DNA of 64,000 nucleotides from Defluviicoccus sp. (GCA_029624735.1 JARSSM010000025.1:1-64000), one strand, 5' to 3'. Counted from the stretch's first letter, positions 38,542 to 48,007 are shown. Program-made: numbers and translations. Notes: a model not told the origin generated them from the sequence alone.

Positions 38542-39732
38542 ATGCTAAACGATCAAGAGATTGAGGAGCTTTTCATAGCCGGCGAGAGCGACCGGCTCGA
38601 GCTGACTGAGAGCGCTGGAAAGCATGTTACCGACAAGCTGCGCGAGGTGATCTGTGCCTTCGCCAACGACTTGGCGGGTCATGGCAAACCCGGTGTGGTT
38701 GTCGTTGGTATGCGCGACGATGGTTCGTGTGCGAACCTCGCGATCGATGACGTGCTTCTAAAGCGGCTCGCCGGCTTGCGTGATGAAGGCAAGATCCTGC
38801 CCTTTCCCGTCATGACGGTGGAAAAGCGGACCTTACGCGGCTGCGAGGTCGCGGCTGTGATCGTCGCCCCTTCGGACAACTCTCCCGTCAAGGTCGATGG
38901 TCGAATATGGGTGCGGGTCGGTCCGACGTGTCGAAGCGCGTCGGCCCCAGAGGAACACCGCCTGCTGGAGAAGCGGCGCTGGGGCGTCCTGCCCCCTGAT
39001 GCTCAGCCCGTTCACGGAGCGGAGCGTAACGAACTTGACCTTCGCCGCTTCCAGATTGAATACCTTCCTTCGGCCGTCGCTGCCGATGTCATCGCCGAAA
39101 ACGAGAGGCCGCTCGAAGATCAGCTCAAGGCACAACGGTTCGTTTTCCGCGATGGTACGCCGACGCGAACTGGACTCCTTGTCGTCGGTATCGAACCAAG
39201 ACGGTGGATACCCGGTGCTTACATTCAGTTTCGTCGCGTCGCTGGCCGCGACCTGACCGACGACACAATTGATCAGGAGGAAATTGGCGGCACCATCCTC
39301 GATCAGGTGCGCCGCGCCGAAGAGATCCTCGAAGTCAATATTCGTGAACGCTTAGTTATCGGCGGCGCGCGCCACGAACTCCGACCCGACTATCCGGCTA
39401 AAGCCCTTCAGCAGGTTGTTCGCAACGCTGTACTGCATCGAACCTACGACGCCTCGAACGCACCCGTCTACATCACGTGGTACGAAGACCGGCTGGAGAT
39501 CCAGAGTCCGGGTGGTCCCTACGGCAATGTTACGGTCGACAACTTCGGCACCGGCGTCACCGATTACCGCAATCCGACGCTGGCCAACGCCATGAAAGAC
39601 CTTGGATTGGTCGAGCGCTTCGGCATTGGCATTGGGCTAATTCGACGCCTCTTCAAGGAGAACGGTAATCCGGCCCCTGACTTCAATATTCAGCCGCAGA
39701 ACGTCCTTGTCACGCTTAGACCGCGCCCATGA
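38542..39732 (+). CDS. AlbA_2/Schlafen-type protein with GHKL-like C-terminal domain
   Basis: The 396-aa product begins with an AlbA_2 (divergent Schlafen-like) domain: ESDRLELTES, LREVICAFANDLAGHGKPGV and VVVVGMRDDG. A second half resembles the RecG-like/GHKL ATP-binding domain, with VVRNAVLHRTYD (N-box-like) and LEIQSPGGPYG (G-box-like). Relatives are annotated as ATP-dependent DNA helicase-related or transcriptional regulators; Schlafen-type domains in other proteins cut RNA. The next gene, a ParA ATPase, overlaps it by ATGA. No function is established for this pairing to my knowledge. Confidence 0.8.
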   Translation: MLNDQEIEELFIAGESDRLELTESAGKHVTDKLREVICAFANDLAGHGKPGVVVVGMRDDGSCANLAIDDVLLKRLAGLRDEGKILPFPVMTVEKRTLRGCEVAAVIVAPSDNSPVKVDGRIWVRVGPTCRSASAPEEHRLLEKRRWGVLPPDAQPVHGAERNELDLRRFQIEYLPSAVAADVIAENERPLEDQLKAQRFVFRDGTPTRTGLLVVGIEPRRWIPGAYIQFRRVAGRDLTDDTIDQEEIGGTILDQVRRAEEILEVNIRERLVIGGARHELRPDYPAKALQQVVRNAVLHRTYDASNAPVYITWYEDRLEIQSPGGPYGNVTVDNFGTGVTDYRNPTLANAMKDLGLVERFGIGIGLIRRLFKENGNPAPDFNIQPQNVLVTLRPRP

Positions 39733-40790
39733 AAACGATCGCGTTTTTCAACAACAAGGGCGGCGTCGGGAAAACCACCCTGGCCTACCACGTGGCGTGG
39801 ATGCTGGGAGAGCTCGGACTGACCGTATTGGCCGCGGATCTCGACCCGCAGGCGAACCTGACCAGCATGTTTCTCGACGAGGAGGCCATCGAAGCGCTGT
39901 GGTGGCCAAGAGTTCACACAGACAAGGCGAATACGATCTATGCATCAGTTGATAAATTGAAGCGTGGCTTGGGAGATATATCGGAAGTCGAACAGTGTGG
40001 GATCGCGAACAGCGATCGCCTATTCCTGGTGCCGGGTGACTTGGGCCTATCGGACTTCGAGAGTGATCTCGCCGCGCAGTGGCCAAACTGCCTCGACAGA
40101 GACGAGAGAGCCTTCCGCGTCACGACGTCTTTTTTTCGCATCATCCGTCACGCTGCCGAAGAAGGCGGGGCTGACGTGGTCCTGATCGATGTCGGCCCCA
40201 ACCTAGGCGCCATCAACCGGACAGCGTTGCTGGCTGCAGATTACGTGGTGATTCCGCTTGGCCCCGATATCTTCTCGTTGCAGGGGCTGCGCAACATGGG
40301 TCCTCGCCTGCGAGCGTGGCGAAAGGACTGGGACGAGCGCAAGAAGAAAAATCCATCGGCGGATCTCGCGTTGCCGCCGGGCACCATGCAGCCGATCGGC
40401 TACGTGACGATGCGCCACGCCGTGCGTCGCGATCGCCCCGCAGCTTGGTTCGGCAAATGGATTGCCAGAATGCCGGAGGCATATTTGCGCGATGTCCTGG
40501 ATGACAAGACTACGGAGGCGCCAAGCGCGCAGTCGGATCCGAATTGTCTCGGCCAGATGAAAGATTACAAGTCCCTGATGCCGATGGCGCAGGAAGCGAA
40601 TAAGCCAATGTTTCTCTTGAAGCCGGCGGACGGCGCGATCGGCGGACACCAGTCGGCGGTGCGCAACTGCTACGAGGATTTCGAACGCCTGTCGCAAGAG
40701 ATTGCCCGCCGTTGCGATCTGCCATTGCGGAGTGACATAGCCAAGTCTTCGCGGGCGAAACCGATAGACTTGAGCGACCTGGGGATCTAA
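39729..40790 (+). CDS. ParA/MinD-type ATPase partnered with the AlbA_2 protein
   Basis: The 353-aa product starts MKTIAFFNNKGGVGKTTLAY, a deviant Walker A with the signature lysine, followed by AADLDPQANLTSMF and VVLIDVGPNLGAINR. It is longer than chromosomal ParA, with an insert around AWRKDWDERKKKNPSADLAL and a unique C-terminal tail. No ParB gene or parS-like cluster is seen, so plasmid partition is unlikely. Translational coupling to the AlbA_2 gene implies a two-component unit. Confidence 0.85.
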   Translation: MKTIAFFNNKGGVGKTTLAYHVAWMLGELGLTVLAADLDPQANLTSMFLDEEAIEALWWPRVHTDKANTIYASVDKLKRGLGDISEVEQCGIANSDRLFLVPGDLGLSDFESDLAAQWPNCLDRDERAFRVTTSFFRIIRHAAEEGGADVVLIDVGPNLGAINRTALLAADYVVIPLGPDIFSLQGLRNMGPRLRAWRKDWDERKKKNPSADLALPPGTMQPIGYVTMRHAVRRDRPAAWFGKWIARMPEAYLRDVLDDKTTEAPSAQSDPNCLGQMKDYKSLMPMAQEANKPMFLLKPADGAIGGHQSAVRNCYEDFERLSQEIARRCDLPLRSDIAKSSRAKPIDLSDLGI

Positions 40791-40902
40791 TGCCGGTTGG
40801 CCAGAAAGACCGAGTCACTGCTGCCAAAGCCGCCAGCACCTCCTCCGCCTGAGCGAGCACAAACAGTTGGAACGCGGCCGCCGACCCTAAGGCCAACCCG
40901 TT

Positions 40903-41160
40903 CTATGGCGTCCGCGTGGTCGCAGCCGGCGGCGGGGCGTTCAAGAGCGCTTCCGCTTCCGGGTTGGTGCAGACGTCGGTCTTGAGGACTGCCTCCAGTT
41001 TGGCGATGCGGTCCTTGAGCGCCGCATTGAGGCTCTCCTGCTCCTTGAGCTGCTGCTCAAGTTGTTCGCCGGTCAGCTTCTCCTGCGCCAAGACCTCGTG
41101 TGCCGCCATTGCCGCCGCGCTTGCCAGCAGCGCTGCCACCAGAGTGTTTCGCAAACGCAC
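40903..41160 (-). CDS. Small exported coiled-coil protein
   Basis: The 85-aa product has an N-terminal signal sequence (RLRNTLVAALLASAAAMAA, likely cleavage near VLAQ) and a heptad-rich stretch (EQLEQQLKEQESLNAALKDR). One cysteine lies in TDVCTNPEAE. The GTG start at 41160 has GGAGGG 7 bp upstream and begins the signal peptide directly; the in-frame 41220 start adds an unrelated leader. I do not recognise a family. Confidence 0.6.
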   Translation of the reverse strand: MRLRNTLVAALLASAAAMAAHEVLAQEKLTGEQLEQQLKEQESLNAALKDRIAKLEAVLKTDVCTNPEAEALLNAPPPAATTRTP

Positions 41161-41238
41161 CGGATTGCCCTCCGTCACCAAACCCAGGCCGGACTCTACC
41201 GACTTTCCCCGCTTTGCCAAGCGTCGCCGGCCGCCTCG

Positions 41239-42345
41239 TCAAGCCCGCGCGCTCATGCGCACCGGCTGCCGCTTGCGGCCCCAGGTGCCCGGCTTGGCCT
41301 CGAACACGCCGGCGCACGGCGTGCCGCAGTGCTTGCAGCGGCCCTGATCGTCCAGGTTCCAGGCGATCAGCTCGTACCAGTCGCGGCCGATGATGACTGC
41401 GCCGCAGTTATGGCAGGTCGTCGCGTCGCCTTCGAGATCGTGGACGTTGCCGGTATAGACATAGCGCAGGCCGTTCTTCATCGCGATCGACCGCGCACGG
41501 GTGAGCGTCGCGGGTGGCGTCGGCGGCGTGTCCAGCATCTTCCAGTCGGGATGGAAGGCGGAAAAGTGGAGCGGCACGTCCGTGCCCAATTCGCTTGCCA
41601 CCCAGCGTGTGAGCGCGTCGATCTCGGCATCGGAATCGTTCTCGCCGGGGATCAAGAGCGTCGTGATCTCGAGCCAGACCGAGGTCTCGCGCTTGATGTA
41701 GACGAGGGTATCGAGGACCGGCTGCAGCTCGGCGCTGCACAGCCGCTGGTAGAAATCTTCCGAGAAGCCCTTGAGGTCAACGTTGGCTGCATCCATCGCG
41801 GCGAAAAACTCGGCGCGCGGCTCGGGGCAAATGTAACCGGCGGTGACGGCGACCGTCTTCAGGCCGCGGGCGCGGCAGGCAGCGGCGACATCACCTGCGT
41901 ATTCAAGGAAGATGACAGGATCGTTGTAAGTGAAGGCGACGCTGCGGCAGCCAGTTGCTGCGGCAGTCGCGGCGATCCTGTCGGGGGTCGCCGCATCGGT
42001 CAGCGTATCGAACTCACGCGACTTGGAGATGTCCCAGTTCTGGCAGAACTTGCACGTCAAGTTGCAGCCGGCAGTGCCGAACGAGAAGATCGGCGTACCG
42101 GGCAGGAAATGGTTGAGCGGTTTCTTTTCGATCGGATCGATGCAGAAGCCGCTGGAGCGGCCGTAGGTCGTCAGCACCAGCGCGTCACCTTTGCGGGCAC
42201 GGACGAAGCACAGGCCACGCTGGCCTTCGTGCAGGCGGCACAAGCGCGGACACAAGCCGCACTCGACCCTGCCATCAGCCAGCATCCGCCAGTAGCGCGC
42301 TGGCGCCGCACCCTCAAAACTCTCGCTGGCGGTGCGATGATCCAT
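41239..42345 (-). CDS. amrS: AmmeMemoRadiSam system radical SAM enzyme
   Basis: The 368-aa product has the radical-SAM cluster site CNLTCKFC and a preceding CGLCPRLCRL segment, plus the family features LNHFLPGTPIFSFGTAGC and AFTYNDPVIF. A C-terminal zinc-like pair (CHNCG, CKHCG) follows. It belongs to the AmmeMemoRadiSam trio whose modification target is unknown. ATG 42345 follows GGGAGAGGAACG. It diverges from the AmrB-AmrA fusion gene across 138 bp. Confidence 0.93.
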   Translation of the reverse strand: MDHRTASESFEGAAPARYWRMLADGRVECGLCPRLCRLHEGQRGLCFVRARKGDALVLTTYGRSSGFCIDPIEKKPLNHFLPGTPIFSFGTAGCNLTCKFCQNWDISKSREFDTLTDAATPDRIAATAAATGCRSVAFTYNDPVIFLEYAGDVAAACRARGLKTVAVTAGYICPEPRAEFFAAMDAANVDLKGFSEDFYQRLCSAELQPVLDTLVYIKRETSVWLEITTLLIPGENDSDAEIDALTRWVASELGTDVPLHFSAFHPDWKMLDTPPTPPATLTRARSIAMKNGLRYVYTGNVHDLEGDATTCHNCGAVIIGRDWYELIAWNLDDQGRCKHCGTPCAGVFEAKPGTWGRKRQPVRMSARA

Positions 42346-42483
42346 CGTTCCTCTCCCACGCGTGCCGGGTTCAGGCGCTGAACGGCCGACCAAAGCGCGA
42401 ATGGCACTGGCAGCGCCGCCGCCGGACCACTACAATTTCCGCATCGCGAACCTTCCAAGTATAAGCCAAAGGGGCGGAAAAGC

Positions 42484-43962
42484 ATGTCTCACGTGCGGCC
42501 CGCAGCCGTGGCCGGCCTGTTCTACCCGGCCAGCCCGCGCGAGCTCGATGCGGCGGTGCGCGCGATGCTTGCAGCAGCGCCACCGCCGGCAGCCGATGAG
42601 CCGTGGCCGAAGGCAATCATCGCCCCGCATGCCGGCTACGTCTATTCCGGCTCTGTTGCCGCCACCGCCTATGCCCGGCTCGCCCGGCTGAAAGGCCGCG
42701 TGCAGCGCGTTGTCCTGATCGGGCCCAGCCATCGAGTCTGGCTGGAAGGGTTGGCGGTACCGCGCTGCGATGCCTTTACGACGCCGCTGGGGCCGGTCGC
42801 GCTCGATCGGGCGGCCATCGAGGACGTATTGTCGCTTGCCGCCGTTACGGAACTGGACGCTGCCCATGCCGAGGAGCACTGCTTAGAGGTGCACCTGCCG
42901 TTCCTGCAAGAGGTGCTGGGCACGTTTACAATCGTGCCGCTGGTGGTCGGCGATGCGCGGACGGACGATGTGGCCGCCGTGCTGGACCGGTTGTGGGGGG
43001 CGGAGGAAACGCTGATCGTCGTCAGCTCGGACTTGAGCCATTACCTCACCTACGACAGCGCCCGCACGCTCGATGCAGCCACCTGCCGGGCGATCGAAAC
43101 GCTGGATGCCGCCGCGATCGGCCGCGAACAGGCGTGCGGCGGCGCTGCCGTCAAGGGGCTGCTGGCGCTCGCCAAACGCCGGCATTTGCGCGTGCGGACG
43201 CTCGATCTGCGCAATTCCGGTGATACGGCGGGCGATCGCCGGCGCGTCGTCGGCTACGGCGCCTGGGTTTTCAGCGAACCTTCGGCGGACAGGCCCAATC
43301 GCCGTAACGATCATGAGGCGGCGGCAGAGCCAACCGCACCGTCCGCCGGCAGCAGCGCGCGCGATCTACTGCAGGCGAATGGCGAAACGCTGTTGCTGCT
43401 GGCTTCCGCTTCGATCGATCATGGGCTGCGCTACGGCCGGCCGCTGCCGGTTGAGCTGCGTGACTACCCGGAAGGCTTGCGCGGCAAAGGCGCCTCGTTC
43501 GTGACGCTCACGCTGGATGGCAACTTGCGCGGCTGCGTCGGCTCGCCGGAAGCGTATCGCCCGCTCGCCGAGGACGTGAGCGTAAATGCCTTTGCCGCCG
43601 CCTTTCGCGACAGCCGTTTCGAAAGGCTCTCGCCTGCGGAGCGCCGGGGCTTGACGCTCTCGGTCTCGGTACTGACGCCGCCGGTGCGCATCTTCTGCAT
43701 GACCGAGAGCGAGCTTCTGGCCGACCTGCAGCCGAACACCGACGGCCTGATCATCGAGAGCCGGGGGCACCGAGCACTGTTCTTGCCGCAGGTGTGGACG
43801 ATGCTGCCACAGCCCAAGGCATTCGTGCATCAGTTGAAGGCCAAGGCTGGGCTGGCCGCGGATTACTGGGCTCCCGATTTCCAGGCGTGGCGCTTTCACG
43901 CTGCCTCGGTTTCCTCGGCCGGCCTTGCCAACCCGGCCGCGCTGTGGGAACCCCATCCTTAA
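42484..43962 (+). CDS. AmrB-AmrA fusion (MEMO1-like plus AMMECR1-like)
   Basis: The 492-aa product joins an N-terminal MEMO domain (residues about 1-265: RPAAVAGLFYPASP, IIAPHAGYVYSG, SSDLSHYLTYD) to a C-terminal AMMECR1 domain (about 290-485: GASFVTLTLDGNLRGCVGS, LTLSVSVLTPP, FLPQVWTML). The two units are separate proteins in many genomes; here a short charged linker joins them. With divergent amrS it completes the AmmeMemoRadiSam set, whose biochemical role is unknown. Confidence 0.92.
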   Translation: MSHVRPAAVAGLFYPASPRELDAAVRAMLAAAPPPAADEPWPKAIIAPHAGYVYSGSVAATAYARLARLKGRVQRVVLIGPSHRVWLEGLAVPRCDAFTTPLGPVALDRAAIEDVLSLAAVTELDAAHAEEHCLEVHLPFLQEVLGTFTIVPLVVGDARTDDVAAVLDRLWGAEETLIVVSSDLSHYLTYDSARTLDAATCRAIETLDAAAIGREQACGGAAVKGLLALAKRRHLRVRTLDLRNSGDTAGDRRRVVGYGAWVFSEPSADRPNRRNDHEAAAEPTAPSAGSSARDLLQANGETLLLLASASIDHGLRYGRPLPVELRDYPEGLRGKGASFVTLTLDGNLRGCVGSPEAYRPLAEDVSVNAFAAAFRDSRFERLSPAERRGLTLSVSVLTPPVRIFCMTESELLADLQPNTDGLIIESRGHRALFLPQVWTMLPQPKAFVHQLKAKAGLAADYWAPDFQAWRFHAASVSSAGLANPAALWEPHP

Positions 43963-44022
43963 GACCGCTGCTGCGCCTTCCGATGCGGTCGGTGGCGCCC
44001 TTGATAACGAAAGGATTTCAAC

Positions 44023-44805
44023 GTGAGCTTGGCGATTGACCAGACCCTGATGGACAGCGTGTGCGCGATCGCGCTTGCTGCCGGCCGGGTCATCATGGAC
44101 GTTTACAACACCGATTTTGCTGTCACTGCCAAGAGCGATGCCTCGCCAGTGACGGAGGCCGATCAGCGCGCCGAACAGCTCATCCTCGAATCCTTGCGCC
44201 ACGGCGTGGGCAACCGCTATCCGATCGTGGCCGAGGAAGAGGTCGCCGCCGGCCGCACGCCGGTGGTCAACGGCGGGCCGTTCTGGCTGGTCGATCCGCT
44301 CGACGGGACCAAGCAGTTCGTCACCCGCCGCGGCGAATTCACGGTCAATATTGCGCTGATCGAGGACGGCCTGCCGGTGCTGGGCGTGGTGCATGCGCCG
44401 GCGATTGGCGACACCTACTGGGGCAGCCCGCTGGGCGCGTTCGCCGAAACCGGGGGTGGTGCGGCAAAGCGCATCGCCTGCCGGCCGCTGCCTGAAAAGG
44501 GGCTGATTGCAGTCGCCAGCCGCTCCCACCGCAACGCCGAGACCGACGCCTACCTCGCCCGCTATGACATCGCGGAGACGATCTCGTCGGGCAGTTCGAT
44601 CAAGTTCTGCCTCGTCGCCTGCGGCAAGGCCGATCTCTACCCGCGCACCGGGCGGACGATGGAATGGGACACGGCCGCGGGCCACGCTGTGGTCCGCTTC
44701 GCCGGTGGCGAAGTGACGACGCTTGCGGGCGAGGAGCTCCGGTACGGCAAGCCGGGCTTCGAAAACCCGCACTTCGTCGTCCGCGGGGCGCCGCGCGCCA
44801 CGTGA
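44023..44805 (+). CDS. cysQ: 3'(2'),5'-bisphosphate nucleotidase
   Basis: The 260-aa member of the inositol-monophosphatase superfamily converts PAP to AMP, relieving feedback in sulfate assimilation. Visible metal-site motifs are KSDASPVTEADQRAE, EEEVAA, WLVDPLDGTKQF and EWDTAAGHAV. GTG 44023 follows an AAAGGA site. It overlaps the tsaC-type gene by GTGA, an arrangement that couples them. Confidence 0.93.
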   Translation: MSLAIDQTLMDSVCAIALAAGRVIMDVYNTDFAVTAKSDASPVTEADQRAEQLILESLRHGVGNRYPIVAEEEVAAGRTPVVNGGPFWLVDPLDGTKQFVTRRGEFTVNIALIEDGLPVLGVVHAPAIGDTYWGSPLGAFAETGGGAAKRIACRPLPEKGLIAVASRSHRNAETDAYLARYDIAETISSGSSIKFCLVACGKADLYPRTGRTMEWDTAAGHAVVRFAGGEVTTLAGEELRYGKPGFENPHFVVRGAPRAT

Positions 44806-45845
44806 GCGCGGTCACCACCATCGCCCGGCCGACGGCCGCCACACTTGCCGAAGCCTGCCGACTGCTCCGCTCGGGCGCGCTGGTCGCGTTTCCGACCGAG
44901 ACCGTATACGGCTTGGGCGCCGACGCGACATCCGATGCGGCAGTGGCGCGCATCTTCGCCGCCAAGGAGCGACCGCGCTTCAACCCCTTGATCGTGCACT
45001 TCGCGACAGTGGCGGAAGCGGAGGCCGAGGTTGAGCTGGATGCCCGGGCACGCACGCTGGCGGAAGCCTTCTGGCCGGGGCCGCTGACGCTCGTGCTGAA
45101 GCGCCGGCCGTCGAGCCGGCTGTCGCTCCTGGTGAGCGCCGGGCTCGACACGGTCGCCATCCGGGCGCCGGATCACGCGGTCGCGCAGGCGCTGATCCGT
45201 GCCGCCGGGGTGCCCATCGCCGCGCCGAGCGCCAACCGCTTTGGCCACGTCAGCCCGACGACGGCGGCGCATGTGGCGGAAAGCCTTGGGGGTCGGGTCG
45301 AGCTCATCCTCGATGGCGGGCCGTGCCGGTGCGGCATCGAATCGACCATCGTCGATCTCAGCGGCGCGGAGGCGAGCGTGCTGCGCCCCGGCGCAGTGAC
45401 GGCGGAGGCGCTCGCGAACGTCCTTGGTACCCCCGTCATCGGCGCGGCGGCGCATGATCCGCGACTGCCGCCGCCGGCACCCGGCATGCTGCGCCGTCAC
45501 TACGCCCCCGGCCGGCCGCTGCGGCTGAACGCATCGGCAGCGTTGCCGGGCGAGGCATTGATCGGCTTCGGCCCTGAGGCGCCTGCGGATTGCGTCAATT
45601 TGAGCCGGGCCGGCGATCTCGAGGAGGCGGCCGCCAACCTGTTTGCGACCTTGCGCGCGCTCGATCGGCCGGAGGTGGCGGCGATCGCGGTAATGCCGAT
45701 CCCGGACCAGGGCTTGGGCCGCGCCATCAACGACCGCTTGAGCCGCGCCGCCGCGCCGGACGAGCCGGATCTACCCGACCCAGATCCATTCGACCACGAT
45801 CGCGGGCCGGCGCTGCCCTGCGCCCTGCCCGATGACCTGGAGTGA
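44802..45845 (+). CDS. tsaC: L-threonylcarbamoyladenylate synthase (Sua5/TsaC)
   Basis: The 347-aa product has the YrdC domain (LVAFPTETVYGLGADATSD, KERPRFNPLIVH, PSANRFGHVSPTTAAHV) and a C-terminal Sua5 extension (GMLRRHYAPGRPLRL), so it is the long Sua5-type enzyme. It makes the threonylcarbamoyl-AMP used for tRNA t6A. GTG 44802 overlaps the cysQ stop. The C-terminal tail is acidic and proline-rich. Confidence 0.93.
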   Translation: MSAVTTIARPTAATLAEACRLLRSGALVAFPTETVYGLGADATSDAAVARIFAAKERPRFNPLIVHFATVAEAEAEVELDARARTLAEAFWPGPLTLVLKRRPSSRLSLLVSAGLDTVAIRAPDHAVAQALIRAAGVPIAAPSANRFGHVSPTTAAHVAESLGGRVELILDGGPCRCGIESTIVDLSGAEASVLRPGAVTAEALANVLGTPVIGAAAHDPRLPPPAPGMLRRHYAPGRPLRLNASAALPGEALIGFGPEAPADCVNLSRAGDLEEAAANLFATLRALDRPEVAAIAVMPIPDQGLGRAINDRLSRAAAPDEPDLPDPDPFDHDRGPALPCALPDDLE

Positions 45846-45886
45846 GCTGGCGTGAACGCACGGCTGGCGCCATATCGGAGGCTGTC

Positions 45887-47332
45887 ATGACGACGCGTGA
45901 AGCCCCTAATGTCGATGCCGTTCTGCCGCCCGGCGTTCTCGACGCGCTGCAAGCGGCGGTCGGCGCCAAGGCGGTAATCGTCGCAGCGGACGCGCTCGAA
46001 CCGTACCGGATCGAGGAGCGCGGCCTGTTCCGTGGCACCTGCGCGGCCGTCGTCCAACCGGCAACGACCGAAGAGGTCGCGGCGGTGGTTCGCCTGTGCG
46101 CGGAGGCAGACGTGCCGATCGTCCCGCACGGCGGCAACACCGGCCTCGTCGGCGGCGGGGTGCCGCGCGGCGGCATCGTGCTCTCCACGGCCCGCCTCAA
46201 CAAGATCCGCGGCCTCGATGCCGCCAACCGGACGATCACGGTCGAGGCCGGCGTCATCCTCGCCGATGTGCAGCGCGCCGCCGACGAGGCCGATGCGCTG
46301 TTCCCGTTGAGCCTCGCCGCTGAGGGCAGCTGCCGCATCGGCGGCAACCTCGCCACCAATGCCGGCGGCATCGCGGTGCTGCGCTACGGCAACGCCCGCG
46401 ATCTCGTGCTGGGTCTCGAAGTCGTGCTGCCGGATGGGCGCATCCTCTCCAGCCTTTCCGGCTTGCGGAAGGACAACACCGGCTATGACTTGAAGCAGCT
46501 GTTCATCGGCTCGGAGGGGACGCTCGGCGTCATCACCGCGGCCGTTCTCAAGCTGTTTGCAAGACCCAAGGTTTCGGTGACGGCGCTGGCGGCGCTCCGC
46601 AGCGTCGAGGCGGCGGTTGCGCTGTTTCAGCACTGCAATGCCGCTGCCGGCGACAGCTTGAGCGCGTTCGAACTGATCAGCGGCCGGGCGATGGATTTCT
46701 GCCTGCAACACATTCCAGGCGTCACGCCGCCGTTCGATCGTCCGCCCCCCTACTCCGTGCTGATCCAGCTTGCCAGCACGCGCGCAAACGACCCGCTTGG
46801 GGAAGCGGCCGAAGCGCTCCTGGCGGACGCGTTCGAGGCCGGCCTCATCGAGGACGCCGTCCTTGCCGCGAGCGACACCCAGGCCAACGCCCTGTGGCGG
46901 CTGCGCGAGAGCATCCCCGAAGCGCAGAAGGCGGAAGGTGGCAGCATCAAGAACGATATTTCACTGCCGCTTTCGGCCGTGCCGGCTTTCATCGGCCGGG
47001 CAAGCAAGGCGGTCGAAGACGCGATGCCCGGCATCCGCGTTGTCGCCTTCGGGCATTTGGGCGACGGCAACATCCACTTCAACTTGAGCCAGCCGGTGGG
47101 AGCCGATCGCGCCTCGTTCATGGCCGCTTGGGATCGGCTGGAGCGCATCGTCTCCGACATCGCGATGGCCTTGGGCGGCAGCTTCAGCGCCGAGCACGGC
47201 ATCGGTGAGCTGAAAGTGGACGTGCTGCGGCGCTACAAGTCCGAAGTCGCCCTCGATTTGATGCGCACGATCAAACGCTCGCTCGACCCCAAGAACATCA
47301 TGAATCCCGGCAAGGTGATCATCGACGCATAG
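45887..47332 (+). CDS. FAD-binding D-2-hydroxyacid dehydrogenase
   Basis: The 481-aa flavoprotein has the VAO-type FAD-binding segment (VPIVPHGGNTGLVGGGVPRG) and GGNLATNAGGIAVLRYGNAR. The C-terminal metal-binding region reads FGHLGDGNIHFNLS and FSAEHGIGELK. The pattern fits D-2-hydroxyglutarate/D-lactate dehydrogenases. ATG 45887 is preferred with CGGAGG 5 bp upstream; GTG 45842 would overlap tsaC. Confidence 0.9.
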   Translation: MTTREAPNVDAVLPPGVLDALQAAVGAKAVIVAADALEPYRIEERGLFRGTCAAVVQPATTEEVAAVVRLCAEADVPIVPHGGNTGLVGGGVPRGGIVLSTARLNKIRGLDAANRTITVEAGVILADVQRAADEADALFPLSLAAEGSCRIGGNLATNAGGIAVLRYGNARDLVLGLEVVLPDGRILSSLSGLRKDNTGYDLKQLFIGSEGTLGVITAAVLKLFARPKVSVTALAALRSVEAAVALFQHCNAAAGDSLSAFELISGRAMDFCLQHIPGVTPPFDRPPPYSVLIQLASTRANDPLGEAAEALLADAFEAGLIEDAVLAASDTQANALWRLRESIPEAQKAEGGSIKNDISLPLSAVPAFIGRASKAVEDAMPGIRVVAFGHLGDGNIHFNLSQPVGADRASFMAAWDRLERIVSDIAMALGGSFSAEHGIGELKVDVLRRYKSEVALDLMRTIKRSLDPKNIMNPGKVIIDA

Positions 47333-47425
47333 GGCAGAAAACGCTGGCACGCGCGCCTGCGCTGCCCGAGCTGGTGGCGATGCGTATTGTGTTCCTGGAA
47401 CGCGCTCCAGGGAGGCCGCGAGGAA

Positions 47426-47713
47426 TTACGCGCGCCGCCCCTGTGCCTCGACGTATTCGCGCAGTGCACGGTTGATGCGGGTCTGGTAGCCTTCCTCGGC
47501 TGAGGCGTGGGTCCTGAACCAGGCGATCACGTCGGCATCGAGCCGCAGCGTCAATTGCTGCTTGACCGGCCGATAGAACAATCCGCGCTGCGCCCCCCTC
47601 CAGTCGCCCTCCGCGGCGTCGCTGGTGTCGATCGCCGCTTCCGGCAAAGTGGCGAGTGCCGCCAGTTCCGCGGCCTGTGCCGGTGTCAGCTTGCTAGAGG
47701 CCGGTCTCTTCAT
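47426..47713 (-). CDS. brnA: BrnA-type antitoxin
   Basis: The 95-aa product ends in the BrnA DNA-binding segment: VKQQLTLRLDADVIAWFRTH, then GYQTRINRALREYVEAQ. BrnA neutralises BrnT and represses the operon. It overlaps the upstream brnT gene by 20 bp and is translated after it, the usual toxin-first order of brnTA. ATG 47713 is used. Confidence 0.9.
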   Translation of the reverse strand: MKRPASSKLTPAQAAELAALATLPEAAIDTSDAAEGDWRGAQRGLFYRPVKQQLTLRLDADVIAWFRTHASAEEGYQTRINRALREYVEAQGRRA

Positions 47714-47984
47714 AGGCGCGCCTTTCCTTGGCCGATGCCTTGCGGGCGCTGATGATCCGCCCTCTCGGTTCATCGTCAGTTTCGTCGGCCTCGGGTGCGG
47801 TGTGCACCACGAGCAGCAACACAGCACCAACCATGCCGATCGTCTGCCACCGATCGCCGTCGGGATGCGGATCGAGCCGGGACAACTGCAGCGGATCTTC
47901 GAACACCAGAGCTGCGGTTTCGAAGGAAAGCCCGTGTTTGGCCCGGTTTCGCGCCGCCTTGTCCGGATCCCAGGTCCATCGCAT
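47694..47984 (-). CDS. brnT: BrnT-type ribonuclease toxin
   Basis: The 96-aa product starts WTWDPDKAARNRAKHGLSFE and has RIISARKASAKERRAYEE near the end, both characteristic of BrnT. It is a RelE-like fold toxin that cleaves RNA. It is preceded by a good promoter (48008-48036). All the residues usually seen as conserved appear to be present. Confidence 0.92.
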   Translation of the reverse strand: MRWTWDPDKAARNRAKHGLSFETAALVFEDPLQLSRLDPHPDGDRWQTIGMVGAVLLLVVHTAPEADETDDEPRGRIISARKASAKERRAYEETGL

Positions 47985-48007
47985 GCCGTTACGCTTTTTT
48001 GTAGCTA

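Noticed and set aside
39729-40790. Plasmid or chromosome partition locus
   Set aside because: There is no ParB-like gene or cluster of parS-like repeats, and the ATPase is coupled to an AlbA_2 protein.
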